64,000 nt of DNA. Source: Methylophilales bacterium LSUCC0135. GTDB taxonomy: Bacteria > Pseudomonadota > Gammaproteobacteria > Burkholderiales > Methylophilaceae. Position 1 is the first letter of the stretch; every line of letters starts with the position of its first letter. Position numbers and translations under genes: made by a program. The DNA is taken from NCBI GenBank assembly GCA_001704575.1, contig MCAW01000004.1:100598-164597 (forward strand). Direction: 5' to 3'. This document shows, piece after piece, positions 8,200 through 15,658 of this stretch. The notes under the pieces are model-generated. The model saw only the letters and a program-made list of their open reading frames with translations, had not been told where the DNA came from and did not search any database.

Positions 8200-9871
8200 T
8201 CTGATTACCGTGACGGCTGAGAAAAATGATGGGCACCAGCCCGGCCAGCACCAGCGTCACCGCCGGTAGTGCAGCACGTTCCCATTCGCCTTCCGAAGTC
8301 ATTTCAAAAATGCGAACCGCAAGCGTATCCCAGCCGAATGGCCGTGTCATCAGCGTGATCGGCATTTCCTTCATCACGTCGACAAAAACGAGAATGGCGG
8401 CAGTGACGATACCGCCGCGCAGGATGGGGGCATGCACACGTCGCAGCATGGTCAGCTGGCTGACGCCGAGCGTGCGCGATACATCGTCCAGACTCGGCGG
8501 CATGCGCTGCATGGCGCTGTCCACCGGGTTATAGCCGACCGCCATGAAGCGCACCACGTAGCCCACCAGCATGATGACGACGCTGCCCTGCAGCAGCATG
8601 CCGGCTTCGATGGCGACCAGCGGCTGCAGCAATTGCAACAGGTTGCGGTCCAGCCAGGCAACGGCGACAAAAATGCCGACAGCCAGCACAGTGCCGGGAA
8701 GCGCATAACCGATGGTAGCGACTCGCACCAGATGCCGTGTCATGCCCTGCGGGTTGCGCCGCGCTGCATAAGCCAGCAGCAATGCGCCGACGGCTGTCAG
8801 CACGGCGGCAATACCGGCCAGCAGCAATGTGTGGTGCAAAAAGCCGAAATAGCGGCTGTCGAAATCCTGCCCGAAGACGCCGTATGCCCACAGCACCAGC
8901 TGGATCAACGGCATCACGAAAGCGATAGCCAGCACCAGCAAGGCATACAGGCTTGCGCCCCATGCCGCCCAACCGGCAAGCGCGATACGGTTGTTTTCCT
9001 GATGACGGCCTGCCTGCGTGTAGCGCATGCGCGAACGCGAGAGCTGCTCAAGCACCAGAAGGGCGAAAACGATGATGACCAGCAATGACGCCAGCTGGGA
9101 AGCAGCGTCGAGCGAAAACATGCCGAACCAGGTCTTGTAGATGGCGGTGGTGAAAGTGTCGTAATTGAAGACCGAAACGGTACCGAAATCGGCCAGCGTT
9201 TCCATCAGCACCAGCATCAAACCACCGGCGATCCACGGCCGCGCCATCGGCAAGGCGACACTGAAAAAACCGCTGAAGCGCGAATGACCGAGCGACTGCG
9301 CCGCTTCAAGCGCGCGCTTGCCTTGCGTAGCAAACGCATTGCGGGCCAGCAGATAGACATAGGGATAAAGCGCCAGGCTCATGACCAGAATGACACCGCC
9401 GGTGGAGCGGATGCGCGGGAACCATGTGCTGCTGCCGAAAACCTCGCGCAAGCAGCCCTGCACCGGGCCGGTGAAATCAAAGAGCCCAATAAAGACAAAA
9501 GCGAACACATAAGCAGGAATCGCCATCGGCAGCAACAGCGCCCAGCTCAATATGCGGCGTCCGGGGAAATCGTAGACCGCCGTCAGCCAGCCGAGACTGA
9601 CACCGAGCAGCAAAGTGCCGCTACCGACGCCGAGCACCAGCCAGAGCGTGTTCCACAGCAGATCAACGAGCACATGTTCGAACAGGTGCTGCCAGACCTC
9701 CTGCACCGGATGCAGAAAGGAAGACATAACCACCAGCACCGGCACCAGTACCAGGGTGGCAAAAAAGAGCGCAGCCAGAGACCAGGGATCGCGCAACATG
9801 CGCGAAACGCCCAAAACAAAAGCGCTCCGGACGGGCGCTTTTGTTTTTTGATCAATCGTCAAAGTCTGCAT
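8192..9871 (-). CDS. fbpB: Ferric-iron ABC transporter, fused double permease
   Basis: Inner-membrane permease of the iron importer, 559 residues. It holds two tandem six-helix permease units (about residues 25-280 and 300-550), as is normal for FbpB-type proteins, with EAA-loop segments such as ALEAAQSLGHSRF and VSRTLGVSQLTML. It begins 5 bases after the fbpA stop with AGGA before the ATG. The first ~20 codons contain a perfect 13-bp inverted repeat that looks like a terminator (see the separate entry), so an internal start at 9799 cannot be ruled out. Confidence 0.93.
   Translation of the reverse strand: MQTLTIDQKTKAPVRSAFVLGVSRMLRDPWSLAALFFATLVLVPVLVVMSSFLHPVQEVWQHLFEHVLVDLLWNTLWLVLGVGSGTLLLGVSLGWLTAVYDFPGRRILSWALLLPMAIPAYVFAFVFIGLFDFTGPVQGCLREVFGSSTWFPRIRSTGGVILVMSLALYPYVYLLARNAFATQGKRALEAAQSLGHSRFSGFFSVALPMARPWIAGGLMLVLMETLADFGTVSVFNYDTFTTAIYKTWFGMFSLDAASQLASLLVIIVFALLVLEQLSRSRMRYTQAGRHQENNRIALAGWAAWGASLYALLVLAIAFVMPLIQLVLWAYGVFGQDFDSRYFGFLHHTLLLAGIAAVLTAVGALLLAYAARRNPQGMTRHLVRVATIGYALPGTVLAVGIFVAVAWLDRNLLQLLQPLVAIEAGMLLQGSVVIMLVGYVVRFMAVGYNPVDSAMQRMPPSLDDVSRTLGVSQLTMLRRVHAPILRGGIVTAAILVFVDVMKEMPITLMTRPFGWDTLAVRIFEMTSEGEWERAALPAVTLVLAGLVPIIFLSRHGNQNE
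9813..9847 (-). terminator. Terminator-like hairpin at the fbpA/fbpB junction
   Basis: Perfect 13-bp arms AAAACAAAAGCGC (9813-9825) and GCGCTTTTGTTTT (9835-9847) around a 9-base loop. Read on the minus strand, the fold ends in a U-rich stretch and lies in the first codons of fbpB, right after fbpA. It could attenuate transcription so that the binding protein is made in excess over permease and ATPase. This function is inference from position and symmetry. Confidence 0.5.
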
Positions 9872-9876
9872 GAATC

Positions 9877-10875
9877 CTATTTATAACGCGCCCTGTCCAT
9901 CAGCCTGACCGCGGCAGCCTGCAGTTCGCCGGCTTTGGCGACGTTGATCAGGTTCTGCTTGAAGCTGCCCCAGCCGGCCACCACCGTATCCGGCTTGAAT
10001 GCAGGATTGGCGGGATACTCCATGTTGAGATCGGCAAACATCTTCTGCCCCTGCTCCGAGGTGAACCATTCAAGCAGGCGCACGGCAGCCTTTTCGTTCT
10101 TGGCATGCTTCACCACGCCGGCGCCGGAGACATTGACATGCACGCCAGTGGTCTGCTGGTTGGGCCAGAACAATGCCAGTGTCAGATCGGGTTTCTTCTC
10201 CAGCAGACGGCCATAATAATAAGTATTGACGATACCGACCTGGCACTGACCGGCGGCAATCGCCTCCATCAGCTTGGTATCATCGGGAAACACGTCGGTC
10301 GCCAGATTGCTCACCCAGCCGCGTACGATTTTCTCGGTTTCCGCCTCGCCCTTTTCGGCAATCATCATCGCCACCAGCGACTGGTTATAGACCTTCTTGG
10401 AAGTACGCAGGCAAAGCTTGCCCTTCCACTTCGGATTCGCCAGGTCTTCGTAGGTGGAAAGATCGGCCGGTTTCAGCGCTTTGGTGTTGTAAACGATGGT
10501 ACGGGCGCGGATCGAGAGGCCGAACCACTGATTGTCGGGGTCTTTCAGATGCACCGGCACATTCTTGTCCAGCACGCCGGACTGCACCGGCTTCAGCAAG
10601 CCTTCATTGGCCGCCTGCCACAAATTGCCGGCATCCACTGTAAGCAATACGTCCGCCGGGGTATTCGGGCCTTCGGCCTTCAGGCGCTCCATCAGCGGGC
10701 CTTCCTTGTCGGTGATGAATTTCACCGGAATGCCGGTTTCCTTGGTGAAGGCATCGAACATCGGCTTGATCAGCTGCTCCGCACGGGCGGAATAGACCAC
10801 CACCTCATCGGCTGCGTGGCTGGCGGAAATACCGGCAAAGGTCAGCAGAAGGGCTGCAAGAAAGCGTTTAGACAT
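9877..10875 (-). CDS. fbpA: Periplasmic ferric-iron-binding protein
   Basis: Substrate-binding component of the iron importer. The 332-residue protein has a signal peptide (MSKRFLAALLLTFAGISASHA, cleavage near HAADE) and the FbpA fold markers VVVYSARAEQLIKPMFDAF, DVLLTVDAGNLW and the tyrosine run NTYYYGR, which corresponds to the paired iron-binding tyrosines. The start at 10875 has GGGGAA 6 bases upstream; an in-frame ATG 51 bases further up would add a non-signal leader. The promoter upstream carries a Fur-like palindrome. Iron rather than another metal is inferred from the Tyr-Tyr motif and this control site. Confidence 0.93.
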   Translation of the reverse strand: MSKRFLAALLLTFAGISASHAADEVVVYSARAEQLIKPMFDAFTKETGIPVKFITDKEGPLMERLKAEGPNTPADVLLTVDAGNLWQAANEGLLKPVQSGVLDKNVPVHLKDPDNQWFGLSIRARTIVYNTKALKPADLSTYEDLANPKWKGKLCLRTSKKVYNQSLVAMMIAEKGEAETEKIVRGWVSNLATDVFPDDTKLMEAIAAGQCQVGIVNTYYYGRLLEKKPDLTLALFWPNQQTTGVHVNVSGAGVVKHAKNEKAAVRLLEWFTSEQGQKMFADLNMEYPANPAFKPDTVVAGWGSFKQNLINVAKAGELQAAAVRLMDRARYK

Positions 10876-10916
10876 AGATTTCCCGGGGAAAATGGAATGA
10901 ATGATGATTGAGACCG

Positions 10917-10945
10917 ATCTTATCAAGAATAATTCTTATTCGCAA
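10917..10945 (-). promoter_or_regulatory. fbpA promoter with Fur-like operator in the spacer
   Basis: On the minus strand the sequence reads -35 TTGCGA, a 17-base spacer and -10 TAAGAT, ending about 42 bases before the fbpA start. The spacer contains the palindrome GAATAAGAATTATTC (10927-10941), two GAATAA arms around GAA, close to the repeat-hexamer form of Fur boxes. Repression by Fur-Fe(II) would block RNA polymerase directly. Fur binding is inferred. Confidence 0.65.
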
Positions 10946-11031
10946 GAAATGAATTGGGGCGGACTGTCACTGCGTGTGCAAGGCGTCGCCATGTTTTGGC
11001 GTCGCTTCATCGGCGTGTCACTAGGGGCGCC

Positions 11032-11156
11032 CAAGTGCGCGGCAGTCCAGTCAAATGTCACTGCGAGCACGCAAGTGCGCGGCAGTCCAGTCGTTCAATC
11101 CAGCGGCTGGTTTTATCTTTGCTGGATTGCTGCGGCGCTGCACGCCTCGCAATGAC
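11032..11156. repeat. Dispersed palindromic repeat with an internal direct duplication
   Basis: Arms GTCACTGCGAGCACGC... (11057-11090) and ...CCTCGCAATGAC (11122-11156) are inverted and enclose a short spacer with CAGTCCAG/CTGGATTG. The 20-base-plus unit starting CAAGTGCGCGGCAGTCC occurs twice in direct orientation (11032-11052 and 11072-11092). Similar 'GTCATTGCGAG...CTCGCAATGAC' palindromes are spread through many bacterial genomes. With the fbpA promoter it fills the 312-base gap between dinG and fbpA; no gene is seen there. Confidence 0.7.
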
Positions 11157-11187
11157 AGAACTCCGTACCCGCGTGACACCAAGCGAC

Positions 11188-13149
11188 TTAACCGGCGTTT
11201 TCGCTGGCAACCCTCTCTGCCGCTGCATTTGCAGCAAAAAACCCTTGCACATCAGCAAGCGCGCGCGTCCTTTTAAACGGCGGCAGGCTTTGCCAAACCC
11301 GCCTGCCATAAGGCTTGCTGATCAATCTGGGGTCGCAGATCATCAGCACACCGCGATCCGTCTCGTCGCGTATCAAACGGCCGGCACCCTGCTTGAGGGT
11401 GATAACGGCATACGGCAACTGGTATTCCATGAAGGCATTTTTGCCTTCGGCATTCATCTTGTCGATGCGGGCGGCAAGCACCGGATCGTCCGGCGGCGCG
11501 AACGGCAGCTTGTCGATGATGACGGCGGAGAGCGCTTCGCCGCGCACGTCCACGCCTTCCCAGAAGCTCTGCGAGCCCACCAGCACCGCATTGCCCAGCT
11601 TGCGGAAACGCTCCAGCAACTCGGTGCGCGAGCTTTCGCCCTGAATCAGTAGCGGGTATTCCATACCTTGTTCGGCAAAGGCATCCTTCAATAAAGCGTG
11701 CACCTCGCGCATTGCCCGCAGGCTGGTGCACAAAACAAAAGCGCGGCCCAGGCTGGCCTTTATCACCGGCAACGCGGCGGCGGCCACAGAGGCGGTGTAG
11801 GCGCTGCTGTTCGGCTCCGGCATCTCCGGCGGCACATAAAGCAGCGCCTGCTGGTCGTAATTGAATGGGCTGCTCCAGTAGCCGGTGGTCGCGTCTGCAA
11901 GCCCCATCTGCGCCAGGTAATGGCTGAAATCGTTGCGCACGGCCAACGTGGCCGAGGTAAAAATCCAGGCGCGCGGCTGCGCGTTGAGCTGCTTGCCGAA
12001 GGTTTCCGCCACCGAAAGTGGCGTCGCATGCAACTGTACCGATTGCGTGAACACCTCCACCCAGCGCACCAGGTTGGCATTCTCCGCCGCGTGCCAGCGC
12101 TGCAATTGCTCGATCAGCGCCAGGCTACGCTCGTAAAAATTCTCCAGCGCCGGGTCGCGCGCGGCCTGGGTTTCCAGCACTGCACTCAGCGCTTTCAGCT
12201 TTTCCTGCACGGTATCGTAGGCACTATCGAAATTCTTCAAGGCCAGCGCCTTCTGCACCGGCATGCGCGCGCCCTCATAGGCAAAAATCAGGCGGAAATC
12301 GCGCACCGCTTTTTCCAGCGCAGCGGTCGCCTCCGGCAGCGCCAGGCAATCCTTGGCAGTCGTGATGAACTCGGCATGCGAATCGCGCGCCAACTCCATC
12401 AGCTGGCTGGTGGAAACATCCTCACCGAAAAACAGACCCGCCACTTCCGGCAACTGGTGCGCCTCGTCGAACACCACCGTGTTGGCGGAAGGCAGCAACT
12501 CGGAAACGCCCTCGTCGCGCAACATCACATCGGCAAAGAAGAGATGATGATTGACCACTACCACATCCGCCGCCAGCGCCCGCTTGCGCGCCTCCATCAC
12601 AAAGCACTCCTTGTAGTGCGCGCACTCCTGGCCCATGCAATTGTCGCGGGTGGAAGTTACCGCCGGCCAGATCGTCGCGCTCTCCGGCACATCCGTCAGC
12701 TCGGCCTTGTCACCCGTGGCGCTGTGCTCTGCAAACGCGCGGATCTTGTGTACGTAATTCGCATCCTCGCGTGAAGCGAAACGCCCCTCGCGCATCGCCC
12801 GCTCAAGATGAAAATGGCACACGTAATTGCTGCGTCCCTTCAGCATCGCCACCGTCACCGGCACCTTCAACGCATCGCGCACGGCAGGCAGATCGCGGTT
12901 GAACAACTGATCCTGCAAGGTCTTGGTACCGGTAGAAATAATCACCTTACCGCCTGAAAGCAGCGCCGGCACCAGATAGGCAAAGGTCTTGCCGGTGCCC
13001 GTGCCCGCCTCGGCCACCAACTGGCGGCTGTGCCGGATCGCCTCCCCGATCGCCACCGCCATCTCCACCTGCTGCGTGCGCATGCGATACCCGGGAATCA
13101 ACGCAGCAAGCGGGCCTTCGGCGGAAAACAGGTGTTCGAGATCAGACAT
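11188..13149 (-). CDS. ATP-dependent DNA helicase, DinG/YoaA family
   Basis: Superfamily 2 (XPD-like) 5'-3' helicase, 653 residues, acting in DNA repair or replication-transcription conflict resolution. Walker A is AEAGTGTGKT (about 44-53), the DEAH box is VFDEAH, and helicase motif VI is QGAGRLIRDETDRG near the C-terminus. The Fe-S domain cysteines are present: one in NYVCHFHLE and three in RDNCMGQECAHYKECF. The domain order matches YoaA rather than the longer DinG with exonuclease. The gene stands alone; an AT-rich gap follows upstream. Confidence 0.92.
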   Translation of the reverse strand: MSDLEHLFSAEGPLAALIPGYRMRTQQVEMAVAIGEAIRHSRQLVAEAGTGTGKTFAYLVPALLSGGKVIISTGTKTLQDQLFNRDLPAVRDALKVPVTVAMLKGRSNYVCHFHLERAMREGRFASREDANYVHKIRAFAEHSATGDKAELTDVPESATIWPAVTSTRDNCMGQECAHYKECFVMEARKRALAADVVVVNHHLFFADVMLRDEGVSELLPSANTVVFDEAHQLPEVAGLFFGEDVSTSQLMELARDSHAEFITTAKDCLALPEATAALEKAVRDFRLIFAYEGARMPVQKALALKNFDSAYDTVQEKLKALSAVLETQAARDPALENFYERSLALIEQLQRWHAAENANLVRWVEVFTQSVQLHATPLSVAETFGKQLNAQPRAWIFTSATLAVRNDFSHYLAQMGLADATTGYWSSPFNYDQQALLYVPPEMPEPNSSAYTASVAAAALPVIKASLGRAFVLCTSLRAMREVHALLKDAFAEQGMEYPLLIQGESSRTELLERFRKLGNAVLVGSQSFWEGVDVRGEALSAVIIDKLPFAPPDDPVLAARIDKMNAEGKNAFMEYQLPYAVITLKQGAGRLIRDETDRGVLMICDPRLISKPYGRRVWQSLPPFKRTRALADVQGFFAANAAAERVASENAG

Positions 13150-13330
13150 AGGCAGAATTATAGTGGGTCAGGCACCGCAAGGTTAAGGATTGTTGCTGCC
13201 CGGAATTTTGTAGCTCAATAAATATCTTTCATCACCCGTTTGGGCGATGCGTGAGTTGTTTGCCATTCTGTAAATTCAATTTTGTGTTTCATCAAAATTG
13301 GCCATTTAAATTTAATGAAAAGCAACTTAC

Positions 13331-13357
13331 CCCTAACCCATCCATCAAGCGGGTCGC
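13331..13357 (+). other. attC-like half site 1 (interrupted)
   Basis: CCCTAAC (R''-like) is followed by CCATCCATCAAGCGGG (L''-like) and then broken at GGGTCGC by a 65-bp palindromic element. The 19 bases AACCCATCCATCAAGCGGG recur exactly at 13455-13473 in the next site. The downstream GTTRRRY half of this site is missing. The 180 bases before it (13150-13330) are AT-rich and hold nothing I can name. Confidence 0.5.
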
Positions 13358-13422
13358 GGTAAATATGGTGTCAGTCACGATTTATATTGACAGTATTTAT
13401 CGTGTCTGAACCCATATTTACC
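13358..13422. mobile_element. 65-bp MITE-like element with terminal inverted repeats
   Basis: Perfect 11-bp inverted termini GGTAAATATGG (13358-13368) and CCATATTTACC (13412-13422) are flanked by an exact 7-base direct repeat GGGTCGC (13351-13357 and 13423-13429), as expected of a target-site duplication. It carries no coding sequence and interrupts attC-like site 1. A related arm, GTAAATATGGGGGTCAG, occurs at 14395-14411 at the end of the cassette region. Confidence 0.6.
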
Positions 13423-13450
13423 GGGTCGCCGCAACAAGCCCTGCAATAAT

Positions 13451-13516
13451 GCCCAACCCATCCATCAAGCGGGACGCTGCGCTCACTCGTATCGCCCCTT
13501 ATGTCAAACGTTAGGG
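13451..13516 (+). other. attC-like recombination site 2
   Basis: Sixty-six bases bounded by GCCCAAC (R''-like, 13451-13457) and GTTAGGG (R'-like, 13510-13516). Inside, ATCAAGCGGGACG and CGCCCCTTATGTCAAACG can pair imperfectly, leaving extrahelical bases as in integron attC sites. The right end CCCCTTATGTCAAACGTTAG closely follows the common attC consensus. An open reading frame starts 6 bases after the R' box, the usual cassette arrangement. No integrase gene is in the window. Confidence 0.6.
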
Positions 13517-13522
13517 ACCTTT

Positions 13523-14377
13523 ATGACAAGCATCCTGTTTTTATTGTGCTGCATCTTTGGGTGTCTCCTAAACTCAACCGCACATGCAGATTCAGCGGTA
13601 GTCGTGCGAGAACTGCATGGCGTGTTGAATTCTATCGATAGAGAAACAGCACCAGCCCAACTGGCAGCTCAGCTTATTCAAGTAAGGCCAGAGTATCGTG
13701 CTAAGGAACAAGAAATTCAGCGAATCGCCCTGGAAATTCTTGACTCAAAAGAATATGAAGATATCCGAGTCGCGTATTTTTCCAAGGCATTCGATGAGCA
13801 GCAATTGAAGGAGCAACTCGCCTTAGTTCGGACGCCGGCATTCAAGCTGTACCAAAGGAAAATGACGGAAATGATGCAGTTTTCTGGCGCAGCACTCATC
13901 CGATTGGGGCAGGCAAAGTTTGCCCAACTTGATAATCCCTCGGGCAAACCCAACGCGACTGGTACGGGAGCTCGCATGACCTTTTACAGCGAGGACTATG
14001 GGAATTTCTTCATAAGTTCTTGGCTGTACTTTGACCAAGAAACGGAACGCCTCTATCGCCTAAATTTCTCTAATAAGATTAAGGGCTCTGAATACTCTTA
14101 CTTTCTGTTCTGCGCGGCGCGGAAGTTTGCTACCACACACGGGTTTGACGCTTGGGTGATTAGCGCCTATCCCGTGGACAAGCAAACTGGCTTCATCGGC
14201 TTTCTCAAGAAAGGGGAAAGTGCCGAAGCACTACTAGGCGAGAAATTCGCAAATAGCGAAGCGATGCAGGTCGAAAACAAGAACATTTCCGATCTGTGCG
14301 CCAAGGCCGAAGAGCAAGCCAAAGTAGGTAAGCCCCAAGTTCCTAACCCGGTGGTCAACACGGGCGCTACGCGATAG
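13523..14377 (+). CDS. Secreted hypothetical protein, probable integron cassette gene
   Basis: A 284-residue protein of unknown family. A signal peptide is clear (MTSILFLLCCIFGCLLNSTAHA). The mature part is mostly helical to about residue 130 (EYRAKEQEIQRIALEIL, DEQQLKEQLALVRTPAFKLYQ), then a mixed region with FYSEDYGNFFISSWLYFDQ and a two-cysteine pattern (Cys near 194 and 261). The start follows attC-like site 2 by 6 bases and the ribosome-binding AGGGA overlaps that site. Its last codons run into another attC-like half (CCTAACCCGGTGGTCAACACGGG). Base composition is visibly more AT-rich than the neighbours. These points together suggest horizontal acquisition as a cassette. Function unknown. 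Confidence 0.75.
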   Translation: MTSILFLLCCIFGCLLNSTAHADSAVVVRELHGVLNSIDRETAPAQLAAQLIQVRPEYRAKEQEIQRIALEILDSKEYEDIRVAYFSKAFDEQQLKEQLALVRTPAFKLYQRKMTEMMQFSGAALIRLGQAKFAQLDNPSGKPNATGTGARMTFYSEDYGNFFISSWLYFDQETERLYRLNFSNKIKGSEYSYFLFCAARKFATTHGFDAWVISAYPVDKQTGFIGFLKKGESAEALLGEKFANSEAMQVENKNISDLCAKAEEQAKVGKPQVPNPVVNTGATR

Positions 14378-14393
14378 GCTTTCGATGATGCGC
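14342..14393 (+). other. attC-like half site 3 at the end of the cassette gene
   Basis: CCTAAC followed by CCGGTGGTCAACACGGGCGC resembles the R''-L'' half of an attC and overlaps the last codons of the cassette gene, as cassette attC sites often do. The matching GTTRRRY end is not found; instead the sequence changes at GTAAATATGGGGGTCAG, an arm like that of the 65-bp element. The site seems truncated. Confidence 0.4.
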
Positions 14394-14407
14394 CGTAAAT
14401 ATGGGGG

Positions 14408-14606
14408 TCAGACTGAGCTAACACGGCACACCATGCGGGACTCATCGTTGATGGGCGTGGCCAGATGCCCGAGAGAGCATGCTTGAGGTCTTCCGGTTTT
14501 CCGATCAGTGTAGGGTTCGCGTCAGGCTTCCTGTATCGGCTTGTTGATACGCTCCAGCGTCTGCTTGTCCTGCTTTTAGCGATAATTCCCATGCTTCGCC
14601 GGCAAA
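14408..14606 (-). pseudogene. yoeB: Decayed YoeB/Txe-type toxin gene
   Basis: Pieces of a YoeB mRNA interferase are readable on the minus strand in order but in different frames: FAGEAWE (14586-14606), KQDKQTLERIN (14543-14575), a stop inside the stretch ending REPYT, GKPEDLKHALSG (14467-14502) and INDESRMVCRV (14420-14452). YoeB proteins normally read continuously through these motifs (GKPE.[23 protein letters not shown]). Frameshifts and stops make it non-functional. No YefM antitoxin is recognisable upstream. It fills most of the 347-base gap 14378-14724, in which no intact gene is seen. YoeB/YefM pairs are common cargo of integron arrays, which fits the attC-like sites next to it. Confidence 0.65.
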
Positions 14607-14724
14607 GATTGAATCAATTGAGTATGACCCCATTGATTGCGGCAGACCGGAAACAGTTGATTCTTTCTGCGACATTCCCGAATAATCCACTACGAAGTTT
14701 TTTAATCGGGCGCTAATACACACC

Positions 14725-15111
14725 TTGAACATTTACCCGCTTCTCGCCGATGTTGTGCTCGTACTCCACGTAGTAGTCGTGCTGTTCGTAGTGTGTGGTC
14801 TGGTGTTGATTGTGCTAGGCAACCGCTGCGGCTGGCAGTGGGTGAATGCGTGGTGGTTCCGGCTCACGCATCTGGCGACGATTGTCATCGTGGTTGCCGA
14901 AACCTGGCTGGGTATGGTGTGTCCGCTGACGACGCTGGAGATGTGGTTACGCAGGCAAGCCGGCTTGGCGGTGCATGAGGCTGGGTTCATCGAGTTCTGG
15001 TTGCAGCGCGTGTTGTATTACGATTTGCCCGATGCGGTGTTCTTGCTGGCGTATACGCTCTTCGGTTTGCTGGTGGCGGCGGCATGGCGGCGCTATCCGC
15101 CGAAACGCTGA
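14725..15111 (+). CDS. DUF2784 family membrane protein
   Basis: A 128-residue integral membrane protein with about four hydrophobic segments (LLADVVLVLHVVVVLFVVCGLVL; HLATIVIVVAETWLGM; the DLPDAVFLLAYTLFGLLVAAAW end). The pattern ADVVLVLH...FVV...LG and CPLTTLE.WLR is that of DUF2784. It starts at a TTG; no better ATG is available near the N-terminus expected for the family. Function unknown. It is followed by a thioesterase-like gene on the same strand 74 bases on. Confidence 0.8.
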   Translation: MNIYPLLADVVLVLHVVVVLFVVCGLVLIVLGNRCGWQWVNAWWFRLTHLATIVIVVAETWLGMVCPLTTLEMWLRRQAGLAVHEAGFIEFWLQRVLYYDLPDAVFLLAYTLFGLLVAAAWRRYPPKR

Positions 15112-15185
15112 AAAAAAAGATTGCCCGTTCAAACAATACCGGCCAGCGTTTATACTGATCGCTCACTATTCCCGCGGAGCGCAAC

Positions 15186-15620
15186 TTGAAGGATTCTCTC
15201 AAACCCGGCATCCGTTACGAGCATACTTTTACGGTGCCGCTTTCCAAAACCGTACCTGCGCTTTACCCGGAATCTGATGAGTTTCTCGCCATGCCGGAGG
15301 TATTCGCCACCGGTTTTCTGGTGGGATTTCTGGAGTGGGCCTGCATCAGGGCCATCAACCCGCATCTCGATTGGCCGCAGGAGCAGACCGTGGGCACGCA
15401 TATCGATGTGAGCCACGAGGCGGCAACGCCACCCGGCCTGAAAGTGACGGCAACGGTGGAACTGGTAGCTGTCGAGGGCAGAAAGCTGGTGTTCTCAGTG
15501 GAGGCGCATGATGGAGTGGAGCTGATTTCCAGAGGTCGCCATGAACGCTTTGTCATCAACCGCGAAAAATTCGATGCCAGGGTGGGTGCAAAAGCTGCAC
15601 CGGCTGGTAACGCAGCATAA
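15186..15620 (+). CDS. Thioesterase, fluoroacetyl-CoA thioesterase (FlK)-like
   Basis: A 144-residue hotdog-fold protein. The N-terminal MKDSLKPGIRYEHTFTVPLSKTVPALYP and central ATGFLVGFLEWACI, GTHIDVSHEAATPPG segments match FlK-like acyl-CoA thioesterases; the Glu of FLEWACI and the His of VSHEAATPPG sit where the family has active-site residues. It uses a TTG start with GGAG 6 bases upstream. True substrates of the non-specialised members are generally unknown, and fluoroacetate resistance should not be assumed. Confidence 0.8.
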   Translation: MKDSLKPGIRYEHTFTVPLSKTVPALYPESDEFLAMPEVFATGFLVGFLEWACIRAINPHLDWPQEQTVGTHIDVSHEAATPPGLKVTATVELVAVEGRKLVFSVEAHDGVELISRGRHERFVINREKFDARVGAKAAPAGNAA

Positions 15621-15658
15621 ATCTTACAAACACGACGATATCAACAAGGAAACCGAAC

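Noticed and set aside
13150-13330. Small gene in the AT-rich stretch before the attC-like site
   Set aside because: No open frame with a start, ribosome-binding site and sensible composition is present.
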